This document shows positions 9,827 to 18,495 of a DNA stretch of 64,000 nucleotides, one piece after another. How positions within the stretch are numbered: position 1 is the first letter of the stretch; each line of letters begins with the position of its first letter. The stretch lies in contig NZ_MDGK01000036.1 in the NCBI RefSeq assembly GCF_001870465.1, forward strand, positions 1-64,000, read 5' to 3'. Both the position numbers and the translations under genes were made by a program. The notes under the pieces are model-generated. The model was not told the DNA's origin. It saw only the letters and a program-made list of their open reading frames with translations, and made no database searches. Source of the stretch: Pseudomonas extremorientalis (GTDB lineage Bacteria; Pseudomonadota; Gammaproteobacteria; Pseudomonadales; Pseudomonadaceae).

Positions 9827-10753
9827 ATGCCCGCACGTAAAACCAAAATCGACCTCGCCTACCGCCCCCGGCTCGCCGACCTGCGCCCGTTGATCGCGCC
9901 GAGCCCCACGCTGCTGGAGGCCAGGGCAGCGACACCCCGCGTCACACCGGCCAAAGACTTGAAGGACCGAAGTGGCTACGCAGAAGACTTTCTCGGCAGC
10001 TTCGGGGTGCCCTGGCCCACACTGGAAGAAGCATTGGCGAGCGATGCCCAGAAGCGCCTGGACTACACGCACTTCTCCATAACGATGTCACGCGCCAAGC
10101 GCCTCGCGCTGTATGTGGGCGTCAACATCGACGGCGGCCAGCATGTGGACATCATCCGCAGCAACGACACCTGGGCCTACGATGGCCGCCTGCCGGTCGA
10201 CGCCCAAGTCGGCGAAGCGCTCTACGCCGGCAATGGCCTGGACCGCGGCCACCTGGTGCGCCGCCAGGACCCCAATTGGGGCGACGTGGCGCAAACCGCC
10301 AACCTCGACACCTTCCACTTCACCAACTGCTCGCCGCAGATGAGCGGGTTCAACCAGAAGACCTGGCTGGAACTCGAAGACTACATCCTCGACAACACCC
10401 AACGCTGGAAAGCCCGGGCCACGGTGTTCAGCGGCCCGGTGTTCGCCGACGACGACCGCATTTACCGGGGCGTGCAGATCCCCAAGGCGTTCTGGAAGGT
10501 GGTCGCCTACCTGAGCGATGACGGCAAGCCTTCGGCCAGCGCCTACATGATCGATCAGAGCCGCGAACTGGGCCAATTGGACCTGGTGTTCGGCCAACTG
10601 CGCACCTACCAGCGCAGCGTGATCCAGATCGAGCGCCTGACCGGCATCCGCTTCGGCAACCTGGCCGACTACGACGGCTTCAGCAACGAAGAACGCGCCA
10701 CCGGCACGCGCATCGAAGCGCTGATCCAGGGGCCCGAGGACATTCGTCTCTGA
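9827..10753 (+). CDS. DNA/RNA non-specific endonuclease (beta-beta-alpha-metal, NUC family)
   Basis: 308 residues. The core motif DRGH is present (GLDRGHLVRRQDPNWG), followed by the metal- and substrate-binding stretch FTNCSPQMSGFNQKTW with a Glu in LELEDYI, as in Serratia nuclease and NucA. Such enzymes cut DNA and RNA without sequence preference. There is no N-terminal signal peptide: the protein begins with MPARKTKIDLAYRP. It is divergent from the protealysin gene 130 bases away. Lack of a signal suggests an intracellular role or a non-Sec export route. Confidence 0.93.
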   Translation: MPARKTKIDLAYRPRLADLRPLIAPSPTLLEARAATPRVTPAKDLKDRSGYAEDFLGSFGVPWPTLEEALASDAQKRLDYTHFSITMSRAKRLALYVGVNIDGGQHVDIIRSNDTWAYDGRLPVDAQVGEALYAGNGLDRGHLVRRQDPNWGDVAQTANLDTFHFTNCSPQMSGFNQKTWLELEDYILDNTQRWKARATVFSGPVFADDDRIYRGVQIPKAFWKVVAYLSDDGKPSASAYMIDQSRELGQLDLVFGQLRTYQRSVIQIERLTGIRFGNLADYDGFSNEERATGTRIEALIQGPEDIRL

Positions 10754-10797
10754 CCGGGCACGCCGTGGGCTATGTCGCCCCGCCTTAATCAACTACC

Positions 10798-10972
10798 ATA
10801 CCGCGCCGGTTCCCAAACGGGACTAATAGGGAATCCGAGGCGCGGTACACCCGCGCCAACCGGAACTGCCCCCGCAACTGTAGATGCCGAGCCTGCTCCT
10901 CGATGCCACTGGACCTCGTCCGGGAAGGCTGGAGCCTGGCGACGACGCATCAGTCAGGAGACCTGCCGGCCC
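10798..10972 (+). ncRNA. Cobalamin riboswitch
   Basis: The leader carries the conserved parts of the cobalamin aptamer in order: a TTCCC/GGGAA closing pair around AAACGGGACTAATA, the CTGCCCCCGCAACTGT block, GCCACTG, CGGGAAGGC, and the 3' box AGTCAGGAGACCTGCC at 10952-10967. The first gene of a corrinoid-type ABC importer starts about 115 bases later. By family knowledge, adenosylcobalamin or another corrinoid bound here lowers expression of the downstream operon. Boundaries are approximate. Confidence 0.95.
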
Positions 10973-11086
10973 AAGCTCAATCACTAACCGGCGGGGTGTC
11001 CGGGAAGGACATTCTTGCCTGTCGCTCCCCCGGAGCCCGAGAGTGAATTTCCGAATGGCACGTACGCTTCACTCGGAGATCGCCCC

Positions 11087-12097
11087 ATGCTGCCACGCGT
11101 TACCGCCCTGCTCACAGGCGTTGGCTTCTGTGCCCTGGCCCAAGCCGCGCCCACTCACTACCCGCTGACGGTGGAAAACTGCGGCAGCCAGATCACCTTT
11201 GCGCAAGCTCCCACCCGCAGCGTGACCATCGGCCAGGCCGCCACCGAGATGCTGTATGCCCTGGGCGTGGCCGATAAAGTGGTCGGCACCTCGCTGTGGT
11301 TCAACAGTGTGTTGCCGCAGTACAAGGCACAGAACGATAAAATCGAGCGCCTGGCCAACAACGAACCGAGCTTCGAAGCCGTGATCGCCAAGCGCCCGCA
11401 ACTGGTGGCCGCCGAGCTGGAATGGGTGGTCGGCGCGCAAGGTGTGGTCGGCACCCGCGAGCAGTTCCATGAACTGAAGATCCCCACCTACCTGCTGCCC
11501 TCCGACTGTGAAGGCAAGGACAACCTGGTGGGCGCCGACGGCACACGGCTGGAGCCGTTTCGCATCGAGACCATCTATAAAAGCATCCGCCAACTGGCGC
11601 AGATTTTCGACGTGCAGGAGCGCGGCCAGCAGCTGAACGACGAACTCAAGGCGCGCCTGGCCAAATCCGTCGCCACCGTGCAGGGCAAAGGCCTCAAGCA
11701 GGCCAGCGCGCTGGTGTGGTTCTCCAGTGCCGAGATGGCCAGCGACCCATACGTGGCCGGCCACAAGGGCATTCCCGAATTCATGCTGCAAACCCTGGGC
11801 CTTTCCAACGTGGTGCAGTCCGATGAAGAGTGGCCCGCCGTGGGTTGGGAAACCATCGCCAAGGCCAACCCGACCTTCCTCGTCATCGCGCGCATGGACC
11901 GCCGCCGCTACCCGGCCGACGACCATGAAAAGAAACTCGCCTTCCTGCGCAGCGACCCGGTAACGCGCAACATGGACGCGGTGAAAAACAACCGCATCAT
12001 CATCCTCGACGCCCTGGCGTTGCAGGCCAGCATCCGCATGTTCGACGGCCTTGAACAACTGGCCACGGCCATCGACGGCTACGACCTGCCAAAATGA
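11087..12097 (+). CDS. Corrinoid-type ABC importer, substrate-binding protein (BtuF/FecB fold)
   Basis: 336 residues from the ATG preceded by GGAG (CTCGGAGATCGCCCC). The N-terminus has a Sec signal (MLPRVTALLTGVGFCALAQA) cleaved near AQA-AP, so it acts in the periplasm. The fold is the helical-backbone metal/vitamin receptor type: SVTIGQAATEMLYALGVADKVVG at the N-lobe, and the second lobe with MASDPYVAGHKGIPEFMLQTLG. It overlaps the permease gene by 4 bases and follows a cobalamin riboswitch, so cobalamin or a precursor is the likely ligand. A frame opening at 11015 is too early for the signal peptide. Confidence 0.92.
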   Translation: MLPRVTALLTGVGFCALAQAAPTHYPLTVENCGSQITFAQAPTRSVTIGQAATEMLYALGVADKVVGTSLWFNSVLPQYKAQNDKIERLANNEPSFEAVIAKRPQLVAAELEWVVGAQGVVGTREQFHELKIPTYLLPSDCEGKDNLVGADGTRLEPFRIETIYKSIRQLAQIFDVQERGQQLNDELKARLAKSVATVQGKGLKQASALVWFSSAEMASDPYVAGHKGIPEFMLQTLGLSNVVQSDEEWPAVGWETIAKANPTFLVIARMDRRRYPADDHEKKLAFLRSDPVTRNMDAVKNNRIIILDALALQASIRMFDGLEQLATAIDGYDLPK

Positions 12098-13098
12098 TGC
12101 GCGCCCTGCTCGCCCTGGCCCTGCTCCTGCTTGCCGTCCTCGCCGGCGTGGCCATTGGTGAAACCGCCATCTCGCCACAGGTGGTGCTCCAGGTACTCGC
12201 CAACAAACTGTGGGGCGCCGGCTACGTGCTCGACCCCATCGATGAAGGCGTGGTGTGGAACTACCGCCTCACCCGCGCCCTGGTCGCCGCCGCCTGCGGT
12301 GCCGGGCTGGCCACCTGCGGGGTGATTTTGCAATCGCTGTTGCGCAACCCGCTGGCCGATCCCTACTTGCTGGGCATCAGCGCCGGCGCTTCGACCGGTG
12401 CGGTGCTGGTGGCGTTGATGGGTGTGGGCGGCGGCTTGGTGTCGTTGTCGGCGGGCGCGTTTATCGGCGCGATGGCGGCGTTTGCCCTGGTGATCCTGTT
12501 GGCGCGGGCCAGCGGTTCGGTCAGTGGCACCGGCCAGATCATCCTCGCCGGTATTGCCGGCTCGCAATTGTTCAATGCGCTCACCGCGTTCCTGATCACC
12601 AAGTCGGCCAGCTCCGAACAGGCGCGCGGCATCCTGTTCTGGCTGCTCGGCAATCTAAGCGGCGTGCGTTGGCCCTCGGTGTGGCTGGCGGTGCCGGTGG
12701 CGGTCGCCGGCTTGGCCGTGTGCCTGTGGCACCGCCGGGCGCTGGATGCGTTTACCTTTGGCAGCGACTCGGCGGCGTCCCTCGGTATTCCGGTGCGCCG
12801 CGTGCAATTTGTGCTGGTGGGCTGCGCGGCGCTGGTGACGGCAGTGATGGTGTCGATTGTCGGCTCTATCGGTTTTGTCGGGCTGGTGATTCCCCATGCC
12901 GTGCGCCTGTTGCTTGGCACCGGGCATTCGCGGCTGTTGCCCGCCAGCGCCTTGGGTGGCGCGTTATTCCTGATTGCGGCGGATGTGCTGTCGCGCACGC
13001 TGATCAAGGGCCAGGTGATTCCGGTCGGCGTGGTCACCGCGCTGGTCGGTGCACCGGTGTTTGCGCTGATCCTGATCGGCAGGAGGAATGCGCGATGA
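12094..13098 (+). CDS. Corrinoid-type ABC importer, FecCD/BtuC permease
   Basis: 334 residues, strongly hydrophobic throughout, consistent with about ten transmembrane helices of the BtuC/FecCD family. Family landmarks include LQSLLRNPLADPYLLGISAGA near residues 87-107 and the C-terminal GFVGLVIPHAVRLLLGTGHS loop that contacts the ATPase. Start and stop overlap by 4 bases with the neighbours (ATGA type on both sides), so the three importer genes are translationally coupled. Confidence 0.95.
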   Translation: MMRALLALALLLLAVLAGVAIGETAISPQVVLQVLANKLWGAGYVLDPIDEGVVWNYRLTRALVAAACGAGLATCGVILQSLLRNPLADPYLLGISAGASTGAVLVALMGVGGGLVSLSAGAFIGAMAAFALVILLARASGSVSGTGQIILAGIAGSQLFNALTAFLITKSASSEQARGILFWLLGNLSGVRWPSVWLAVPVAVAGLAVCLWHRRALDAFTFGSDSAASLGIPVRRVQFVLVGCAALVTAVMVSIVGSIGFVGLVIPHAVRLLLGTGHSRLLPASALGGALFLIAADVLSRTLIKGQVIPVGVVTALVGAPVFALILIGRRNAR

Positions 13099-13859
13099 CG
13101 GTACTCAGTTGCAGCGGGTTGGGCTTCAAGGTGCGCGAGGCCGAGTTGCTGCGGGATGTTCATCTGGACGTGCAGTTGGGTGAAACCCTGGGGATTGTCG
13201 GACCGAATGGATCCGGTAAATCCACCTTGCTCAAGCTGTTGGCCGGGCTACGTGCACCAGCGTCCGGCGAAGTGCTGCTGGGCGGCCAGCGCCTGGGCAC
13301 GCTGTCCCGCCGCGCCATCGCGCAGCAACTGGCCGTGGTGGAGCAACAGGCCGACACCGACGACGCCATCCGCGTATTCGACGCCGTGGCCCTGGGCCGT
13401 ACGCCATGGTTGTCGGCGCTGAGCCCGTGGTCCAGCGAGGACGATGCCATCGTGCGCCAGGCCCTGCACGACGTCGACGCCACCCACCTGAGCCACCGCG
13501 CCTGGCGCAGCCTCTCGGGCGGTGAACGCCAGCGCGTGCACATCGCCCGCGCCTTGGCGCAACGGCCGCAGATTCTGTTGCTGGATGAGCCGACCAATCA
13601 CCTGGATATCCAGCATCAGCTGGCGATCTTGAAGGGTGTGCAGGCGCTGCCCGTGACGACCTTGATTGCGCTGCATGACCTTAACCAGGCACTGACCTGT
13701 GACCGCCTGGCAGTGTTGGATCGCGGGCGGTTGGTGGCGCTGGGCAAACCGCTGCAAGTGCTGACGCCGCAGCGGTTGCACGAGACATTCGGCGTGCAGG
13801 CGCATTACCTGACGGACCCGTTTGATGGGGCGCAGATCCTGCGGCTGCGTTCCGCTTGA
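13095..13859 (+). CDS. Corrinoid-type ABC importer, ATP-binding protein
   Basis: 254 residues. It shows Walker A GPNGSGKS near residue 37, the signature LSGGERQR, Walker B ILLLDEPTNHLD and the switch His in ALHDLNQ. This is the BtuD/FecE type of ATPase. The ATG overlaps the permease stop (ATGA). It completes the riboswitch-led operon. No TonB-dependent outer-membrane receptor lies nearby, so passage across the outer membrane must be encoded elsewhere. Confidence 0.95.
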   Translation: MTVLSCSGLGFKVREAELLRDVHLDVQLGETLGIVGPNGSGKSTLLKLLAGLRAPASGEVLLGGQRLGTLSRRAIAQQLAVVEQQADTDDAIRVFDAVALGRTPWLSALSPWSSEDDAIVRQALHDVDATHLSHRAWRSLSGGERQRVHIARALAQRPQILLLDEPTNHLDIQHQLAILKGVQALPVTTLIALHDLNQALTCDRLAVLDRGRLVALGKPLQVLTPQRLHETFGVQAHYLTDPFDGAQILRLRSA

Positions 13860-13879
13860 TACTGGAATAGCGGTTTATC

Positions 13880-14012
13880 GTGGCGAGCGGGCTTGCCCCG
13901 CGTTGGGCTGCGAAGCAGCCCCAATAAGGCCGCTGCATTCCTCCAGGTCGAACCGGGGCGCAGGGTTTCAGGGCTGCTGCGCAGCCCAACGCGGGGCAAG
14001 CCCGCTCGCCAC
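13880..14012. repeat. Long inverted REP pair after the ABC operon
   Basis: Two arms of about 42 bases, each with the core GGCGAGCGGGCTTGCCCCGC followed or preceded by a smaller GGGCTGC/GCAGCCC hairpin, face each other across a central spacer. The 3' arm is the reverse complement of the 5' arm with few changes. It lies between convergent genes and probably ends transcription. A single copy of the same family is at 61741-61769. Confidence 0.85.
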
Positions 14013-14019
14013 AACAGGC

Positions 14020-14517
14020 CTACAGGGACCGCTGCATATGCGTCGTCCGCCATACCGGGTCTGCTTCCACATCCACCACCTCGAACCCCTGCCGAACCCA
14101 GAACTCAATCGCCCCCGGCAAAAATCGGTGGGTATGCAGGTACATCACCTCAACCCCATCCGCCTGCGCCAGCGCTTCCAGTGCGCGGTACAACTGCCTC
14201 GCCAGGCCAAAACGACGGAAGGCGGGAAGCACAAACAACCGCACCACTTCCACCGTCTTGCGGCCTTGGTAATTCAACTGCGGGAAACGTCCATCATAGG
14301 GTAGGTAGCCAATGGCAGCGACAATCTGCCCCTCAGCGCAAGCGATCAGAAATTGCCCATGGCCCTGCAGATAGACCGCCTCGAAACGCGCCAAGTCTGC
14401 CGGCATCCCCTCTGCATTGAGCTTGGGGAAAAGCTCGGAACGAGCTTGCAGCACGAACCTCAATACCTCAGGGATATCCGCCGTCGCGACCGCCTGAATG
14501 CTGAGCCTTGGGCTCAT
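14020..14517 (-). CDS. GNAT-family N-acetyltransferase
   Basis: 165 residues with the acetyl-CoA binding motif in VEVVRLFVLPAFRRFGLARQLYRALEALA (motif A, R-x-x-x-G-x-A form). It would transfer an acetyl group from acetyl-CoA to an unidentified amine. Its ATG overlaps the stop of the small gene upstream by 4 bases, so the two are probably co-translated. Substrate unknown. Confidence 0.88.
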   Translation of the reverse strand: MSPRLSIQAVATADIPEVLRFVLQARSELFPKLNAEGMPADLARFEAVYLQGHGQFLIACAEGQIVAAIGYLPYDGRFPQLNYQGRKTVEVVRLFVLPAFRRFGLARQLYRALEALAQADGVEVMYLHTHRFLPGAIEFWVRQGFEVVDVEADPVWRTTHMQRSL

Positions 14518-14738
14518 ACAATGGCTATCTGCGTAATCCCCAACACCTGCGCCTGCTCCAGAATTTCTTCCGGGCTTGCATCCGCAGGGGGCAGGATCAA
14601 GCCATTCTCGGCATCGCCGAAATGCAGCTGCAGGAGGTGCAACGCCGCCTCATGTATCGACAACCGGGATTGCTCAAGTTCGAACACGTGGGTGCGGGAT
14701 TCATCGTTGAACAGGTAGCTGAGGGTGTATTCGCGCAT
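14514..14738 (-). CDS. Small conserved protein, unknown function
   Basis: 74 residues from the ATG giving MREYTLSYLFNDESRTHVFE. I prefer this start because CAGGA lies about 10 bases upstream; the next ATG upstream, at 14786, has no ribosome site. The protein is acidic and soluble and ends in EEILEQAQVLGITQIAIV. It ends by overlapping the acetyltransferase start by 4 bases, which suggests a shared function. I do not recognise a family. Confidence 0.75.
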   Translation of the reverse strand: MREYTLSYLFNDESRTHVFELEQSRLSIHEAALHLLQLHFGDAENGLILPPADASPEEILEQAQVLGITQIAIV

Positions 14739-14911
14739 GGAAAAGTCCTGGGAGGTGAAGAAGAGCAGCTGATTAACCTGACTCATCGATCAGTTTTTAA
14801 GTTCAATGGATCAGCCTTTACCGTCTTGCCGGCAGCACTCACAGGCGCAACTCGCACACCCCACTGCCCTTTATCCCAGACGTACGCACGCTTACATGGC
14901 GGCTTGAATGA

Positions 14912-15829
14912 TCATCTCCCCAGTCGGGCACTGATCCACTGGCGGCTATAAGCAAGCACGCTCCCCCCCATCACCACCGGAAAATGAATAAACCCATGCG
15001 CCGCCTCCGGCAACAAATGCGCCTCAGCCCCCGGCCACCGCTCAGCGATCAACAGCGTGTCATCCTTCAACGGGTCCAATTCCCCCACAAACATCAACGC
15101 CGGCGGCAGGCCCTCGAAGTCGCCATACAACGGTGACAACGGCGGCTGCCGACGCTCATCATCACTCAACCCCGGGGTCAGCATGCGCAGCGCCTCGACC
15201 ATGCCCGGGCCGTCCAGCAACAAGGTGTCCGGCCCCGCCGCGCGCACGCTTGGGGTGCCGGTAAGGTCGTAGACGCCGTAATACAACACCGCCCCGCATA
15301 CGCGCTGGAGCAGTTGCGGCCATTGCTTCAACGCCAGCAATGTCGCCGCCGCCAAGTGCCCGCCGGCCGATTCGCCGACCACCAACACCGGCAGGCCGAC
15401 AAATTCATCGGCCGTGAGCAACCAACGCGCCGCCGCCAGGCAGTCGTCCATCAGCCCTTGCACCGGCGTGTCGACCGCCAGCCGATAATCCACCGACACC
15501 ACCGCCACCTCGCAGGCGTTGACCATGCCCAGGTTGAGGTCGTCATCCATCTGCGCATTGCCGATCACCCAACCGCCACCGTGGATATCCAGCAACACGC
15601 CCTTGGGCTTGCCGCTCGGCCGCAGGATGCGCACGGGGATAGAGTCGACCAGTTTGCATTCAGCAGCCGGCGCTTTCTTAAGCATTTGGCTGGTGCGCAA
15701 CAGCGCCTGGATCAGGCGCGGTGTGACGCGATTACGGATTTTGAAGCGCGGCATCCAGGCCAGCTTCTGGTTGAAGCGGCGCATCTCGGCCAGTTCCGGG
15801 TCACTGGCGGGCCAGGTTCTGTGGGCCAT
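14912..15829 (-). CDS. Alpha/beta hydrolase, hormone-sensitive-lipase type
   Basis: 305 residues. The oxyanion motif HGGGW is in the N-terminal third, the nucleophile is the Ser in GESAGG, and the acid and base are likely in ELDPLKDD and AAHGF. This is the bacterial HSL (family IV) esterase pattern; it hydrolyses an ester of unknown identity. There is no signal peptide. Its ATG overlaps the stop of the TspO-like gene (TGATG), so the two are one operon. Confidence 0.92.
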   Translation of the reverse strand: MAHRTWPASDPELAEMRRFNQKLAWMPRFKIRNRVTPRLIQALLRTSQMLKKAPAAECKLVDSIPVRILRPSGKPKGVLLDIHGGGWVIGNAQMDDDLNLGMVNACEVAVVSVDYRLAVDTPVQGLMDDCLAAARWLLTADEFVGLPVLVVGESAGGHLAAATLLALKQWPQLLQRVCGAVLYYGVYDLTGTPSVRAAGPDTLLLDGPGMVEALRMLTPGLSDDERRQPPLSPLYGDFEGLPPALMFVGELDPLKDDTLLIAERWPGAEAHLLPEAAHGFIHFPVVMGGSVLAYSRQWISARLGR

Positions 15830-16269
15830 CAGCGGTTATTCCGCAGGATCGAAAAGTTCAGCGCCGCTGCCACGCACAGCCACGCCAGGTAGGGGAACAG
15901 GATCAAGCCGGTGATCAAATCCAGTTGCACCGCCAGTACCACCATGGTCGCCACGGTCAGCCACAGCACCGCAATAATCACCATCCCGGCCAGGATGCGA
16001 TGGGCGCCGAAGAACACCGGCGTCCACAGGGTGTTCAAGGCGATCTGCGCGGCCCAAAAGGCCAGCACCATTTGGCTGCCCGGAATGAGGCTGAGGCGAT
16101 AACCGGCCCAGGCCAGTAAGAGATAGATGATCGTCCAGGCCACCGGGAACAGCCAGTTGGGTGGGGTGAAGCTGGGTTTGACCAGGGAGTCGTACCAGGC
16201 TCCCGGCTTGAAGATAATGCCGGTACTGGCAGCGGCGGCGCAGGCGAGCAGGAAGATGAAGAAGGTCAT
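15829..16269 (-). CDS. tspO: TspO/MBR-family membrane protein
   Basis: 146 residues with five hydrophobic segments. The family signatures are visible: WYDSLVKPSFTPPNWLFPVAW near residues 25-45 and FWAAQIALNTLWTPVFFG near residues 71-88. TspO proteins bind tetrapyrroles and cholesterol-like ligands and are linked to stress and porphyrin handling. The start is MTFFIFLLAC; the frame is open 14 codons upstream but the extension lacks membrane character. It is followed without a gap by the esterase gene. Confidence 0.93.
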   Translation of the reverse strand: MTFFIFLLACAAAASTGIIFKPGAWYDSLVKPSFTPPNWLFPVAWTIIYLLLAWAGYRLSLIPGSQMVLAFWAAQIALNTLWTPVFFGAHRILAGMVIIAVLWLTVATMVVLAVQLDLITGLILFPYLAWLCVAAALNFSILRNNR

Positions 16270-16333
16270 GGGCGGTCCTTGGCTGGGTATTTCAACTTTG
16301 ACGCGTAGCAAGCGGGTAAAAGTTCACTGCGAT

Positions 16334-16894
16334 TCAGGGCATCACGATGTTCAGCCAAGGCCACCGCGCCTGATAACTGCGGGCCTTCTGCACAAACAAC
16401 GCCCGCTCAGGATGCAGTGGGTTGATGCGCAACACGCCCTGCTCCACATCTTCCAAGCCATAAGGCGCATACACCTCCCCCGTGGCAATCTCCAGGCCGA
16501 TGCACGTGCCCGCCACCAGGTAACGGTCAATCCCCTGCCTGGCCGTGTGCAACTGCGGGTAAGGCCGGCCAAAGCGCTCGCCGTACCACAGATGCACCCG
16601 CGCCTGGTTCTTCACCTCGACGTTGACGCCCAGGTCCTGGAACAAGCGCTCGGCCGCACGGATCACAGCGTCTTCAGCCTCGTAGGGCAGGTCGGTATCG
16701 AAGTAGAAAACGTCGTAATCCTTTACGCCATGGGCCGCCGGCAAATTCGACTGATGATTCCACACCGCCTGGAACAGGCAGCCCGCCGTGAGAAAGCACT
16801 GGTCCACACCCAGGTCAGGCAGGCGCGCGGTGATTTCGGCGTTGATGGGGTTGGCCATGGCCAGGTTGAGCAAGGTTTCGACAGTCAATGTCAT
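16334..16894 (-). CDS. Nucleotidyltransferase-fold family protein (PF06042 type)
   Basis: 186 residues. The pattern GCLFQAVWNH followed by HGVKDYDVFYFDTDLPYEAED fits the small nucleotidyltransferase-like family often annotated DUF925/NTP_transf_6, with the Asp pair of DYDVFYFD as likely metal ligands. The C-terminal part contains LNPLHPERALFVQKARSYQARWPWL-type residues common to the family. Its substrate and biological role are unknown. It stands alone, with its own gap on both sides. Confidence 0.85.
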   Translation of the reverse strand: MTLTVETLLNLAMANPINAEITARLPDLGVDQCFLTAGCLFQAVWNHQSNLPAAHGVKDYDVFYFDTDLPYEAEDAVIRAAERLFQDLGVNVEVKNQARVHLWYGERFGRPYPQLHTARQGIDRYLVAGTCIGLEIATGEVYAPYGLEDVEQGVLRINPLHPERALFVQKARSYQARWPWLNIVMP

Positions 16895-17025
16895 GGGCTC
16901 TCCGTTATCCGTGACGCGCTCGAACGGCAGAGGTTACACCACGGTGTGGAGGGTTTCGTGACAGCAGGATTTCTATACACTTTGCCGCGGGCTAAAAACC
17001 GGCCCCAATCGTCAAGGATAAAACG

Positions 17026-17631
17026 ATGCGAATCACCACCATGGCCCTCGTTGCCACCAGCAGCCTGTTGCTAACCGCCTGCAGCGAGAGCCCTTCCGAC
17101 ACCGACATTCAAGCCGCCCTGCAACCCCGCCTGGAAGGGGCTTCCTGCATCAGCGCGCCGATGTTCAAAGACTTCCCCGTAACCCTGGGCGACAGCTTCA
17201 CCCGCAGCGTGTCCAAGGGCAACGCACCGGCCTTCGATGCGCTGGTCGATGCAGGCCTGTTGGTCAAGAGCGACCAGACCTACACCCTCACCGAACCAGG
17301 TAAAGCCGCCCACGTGCCCCAGGCCTCCGGGTTCTGCTACGCCCAGGGCTATGAAATCGCCAGGGTCCAGAGCACCGAGGTCAACACTGACCAGATGGGA
17401 CCGGCCGTGGAAAAATCCTGGCAGGTGACCGTGGACATCCGCCAGAAGCCCGTCGCCCCGTGGGCGAAAAACCCGGCGATTGAGAAACTCACGCGCCACC
17501 CGGAAAACCTCTCCGAAGCGCCAAAGACCTACCACGTGACCGTCGGCCGGGTGAAGGGTGAACCAGGGTTGCAGTTGATCGACCCGCGCTTTTCGATCTC
17601 ACGCGGGATCAGCGTCAGCCAGGGCTTCTGA
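17026..17631 (+). CDS. Lipoprotein, unknown function
   Basis: 201 residues. The N-terminus MRITTMALVATSSLLLTAC has a lipobox (LLTAC) at residue 19, so the mature protein is a lipid-anchored periplasmic or outer-membrane protein. The rest is mixed alpha/beta with FDALVDAGLLVKSDQTYTLT, which resembles a winged-helix-like module, and ends ISRGISVSQGF. I do not recognise the family. The gene is convergent with the next small gene, leaving only two bases between stops. Confidence 0.82.
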   Translation: MRITTMALVATSSLLLTACSESPSDTDIQAALQPRLEGASCISAPMFKDFPVTLGDSFTRSVSKGNAPAFDALVDAGLLVKSDQTYTLTEPGKAAHVPQASGFCYAQGYEIARVQSTEVNTDQMGPAVEKSWQVTVDIRQKPVAPWAKNPAIEKLTRHPENLSEAPKTYHVTVGRVKGEPGLQLIDPRFSISRGISVSQGF

Positions 17632-17633
17632 TC

Positions 17634-17867
17634 TCAGCCCTTCAACTCACTAGCCCGATGCGCCGCCGCGTCGTCGTAAACCACATACAACGACTCGGCG
17701 ACCTGGCTCTTGATGGCCTTGGTGGACTCGAGGCCCAGCACAAAACCCTCGGCCTTGCCGCCGGCGCGATTGAGTTCCTCAGGGGTGGCGGCGCCGGTGA
17801 TGGCGTCGAACAGCTTGGTGGCGTGGGGGCCGACGCCCTTGGGCAGGCTGATCTGGTCGATGGACAT
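17634..17867 (-). CDS. Small protein, unknown function
   Basis: 77 residues from MSIDQISLPKGVGPHATKLF. The start is supported by AAGGT about 8 bases upstream; the longer frame to 17942 runs out of coding character. The protein is soluble and helical, ending AAHRASELKG. Function unknown. Confidence 0.72.
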   Translation of the reverse strand: MSIDQISLPKGVGPHATKLFDAITGAATPEELNRAGGKAEGFVLGLESTKAIKSQVAESLYVVYDDAAAHRASELKG

Positions 17868-18061
17868 GGGCGATACCTTAAAAGAGAGAATTCGGTAGCG
17901 CGTGGAACCACTGCCGGGGTGGCATGGTAGACCGGCTGGCACAGAAAGGCGCGGCTTTTGCGCATATCGCGCTCACCGGGCGGCCTTTTTTCATGACACT
18001 GCCCCACAACACCGTGATAGCGCTAAGCTGGATCCCCCACCCGCCCCGCAGGCCCTGCACC

Positions 18062-18493
18062 ATGACGCTCTCCCCCGACTTCACCCCCTGGGCCTCCCTG
18101 CTCGGCGGCGCACTGATCGGCCTCAGCGCCGGCCTGTTCATCCTGCTCAACGGGCGCATCGCCGGTATCAGCGGCCTGCTCGGCAGCCTGCTGGCCAAAC
18201 ACGCTGAAGGCCGCGCCGAAAAAGCCCTGTTCCTGCTAGGCCTGCTCGCCTCGCCCTGGCTGTGGTCACTGTTCGCCACCTTGCCTGGCGCGTCGATCCA
18301 GGCCGGTGGCGCCGCGCTGGTGCTGGCGGGGCTGCTGGTGGGCCTCGGCACCCGCTACGGCGCCGGCTGCACCAGTGGGCACGGGATCTGCGGGCTGTCA
18401 CGCCTGTCGCTGCGCTCGCTGGTGGCGGTGGCGTGCTTCATGGGCAGCGGGTTTGCCACTGTCTACATCATCCGCCATCTGATGGGAGCCTGA
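18062..18493 (+). CDS. YeeE/YedE-type transporter half, first subunit
   Basis: 143 residues, four to five hydrophobic segments. The conserved cysteine motif of the YeeE/YedE sulfur-transport family is clear: GAGCTSGHGICG. In this split form two small proteins together correspond to a full YeeE permease, which moves thiosulfate or a related sulfur compound. I start at the ATG giving MTLSPDFTPWASLLGG; the upstream frame to 17924 lacks membrane character. The partner gene begins two bases after the stop. Confidence 0.9.
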   Translation: MTLSPDFTPWASLLGGALIGLSAGLFILLNGRIAGISGLLGSLLAKHAEGRAEKALFLLGLLASPWLWSLFATLPGASIQAGGAALVLAGLLVGLGTRYGAGCTSGHGICGLSRLSLRSLVAVACFMGSGFATVYIIRHLMGA

Positions 18494-18495
18494 GC

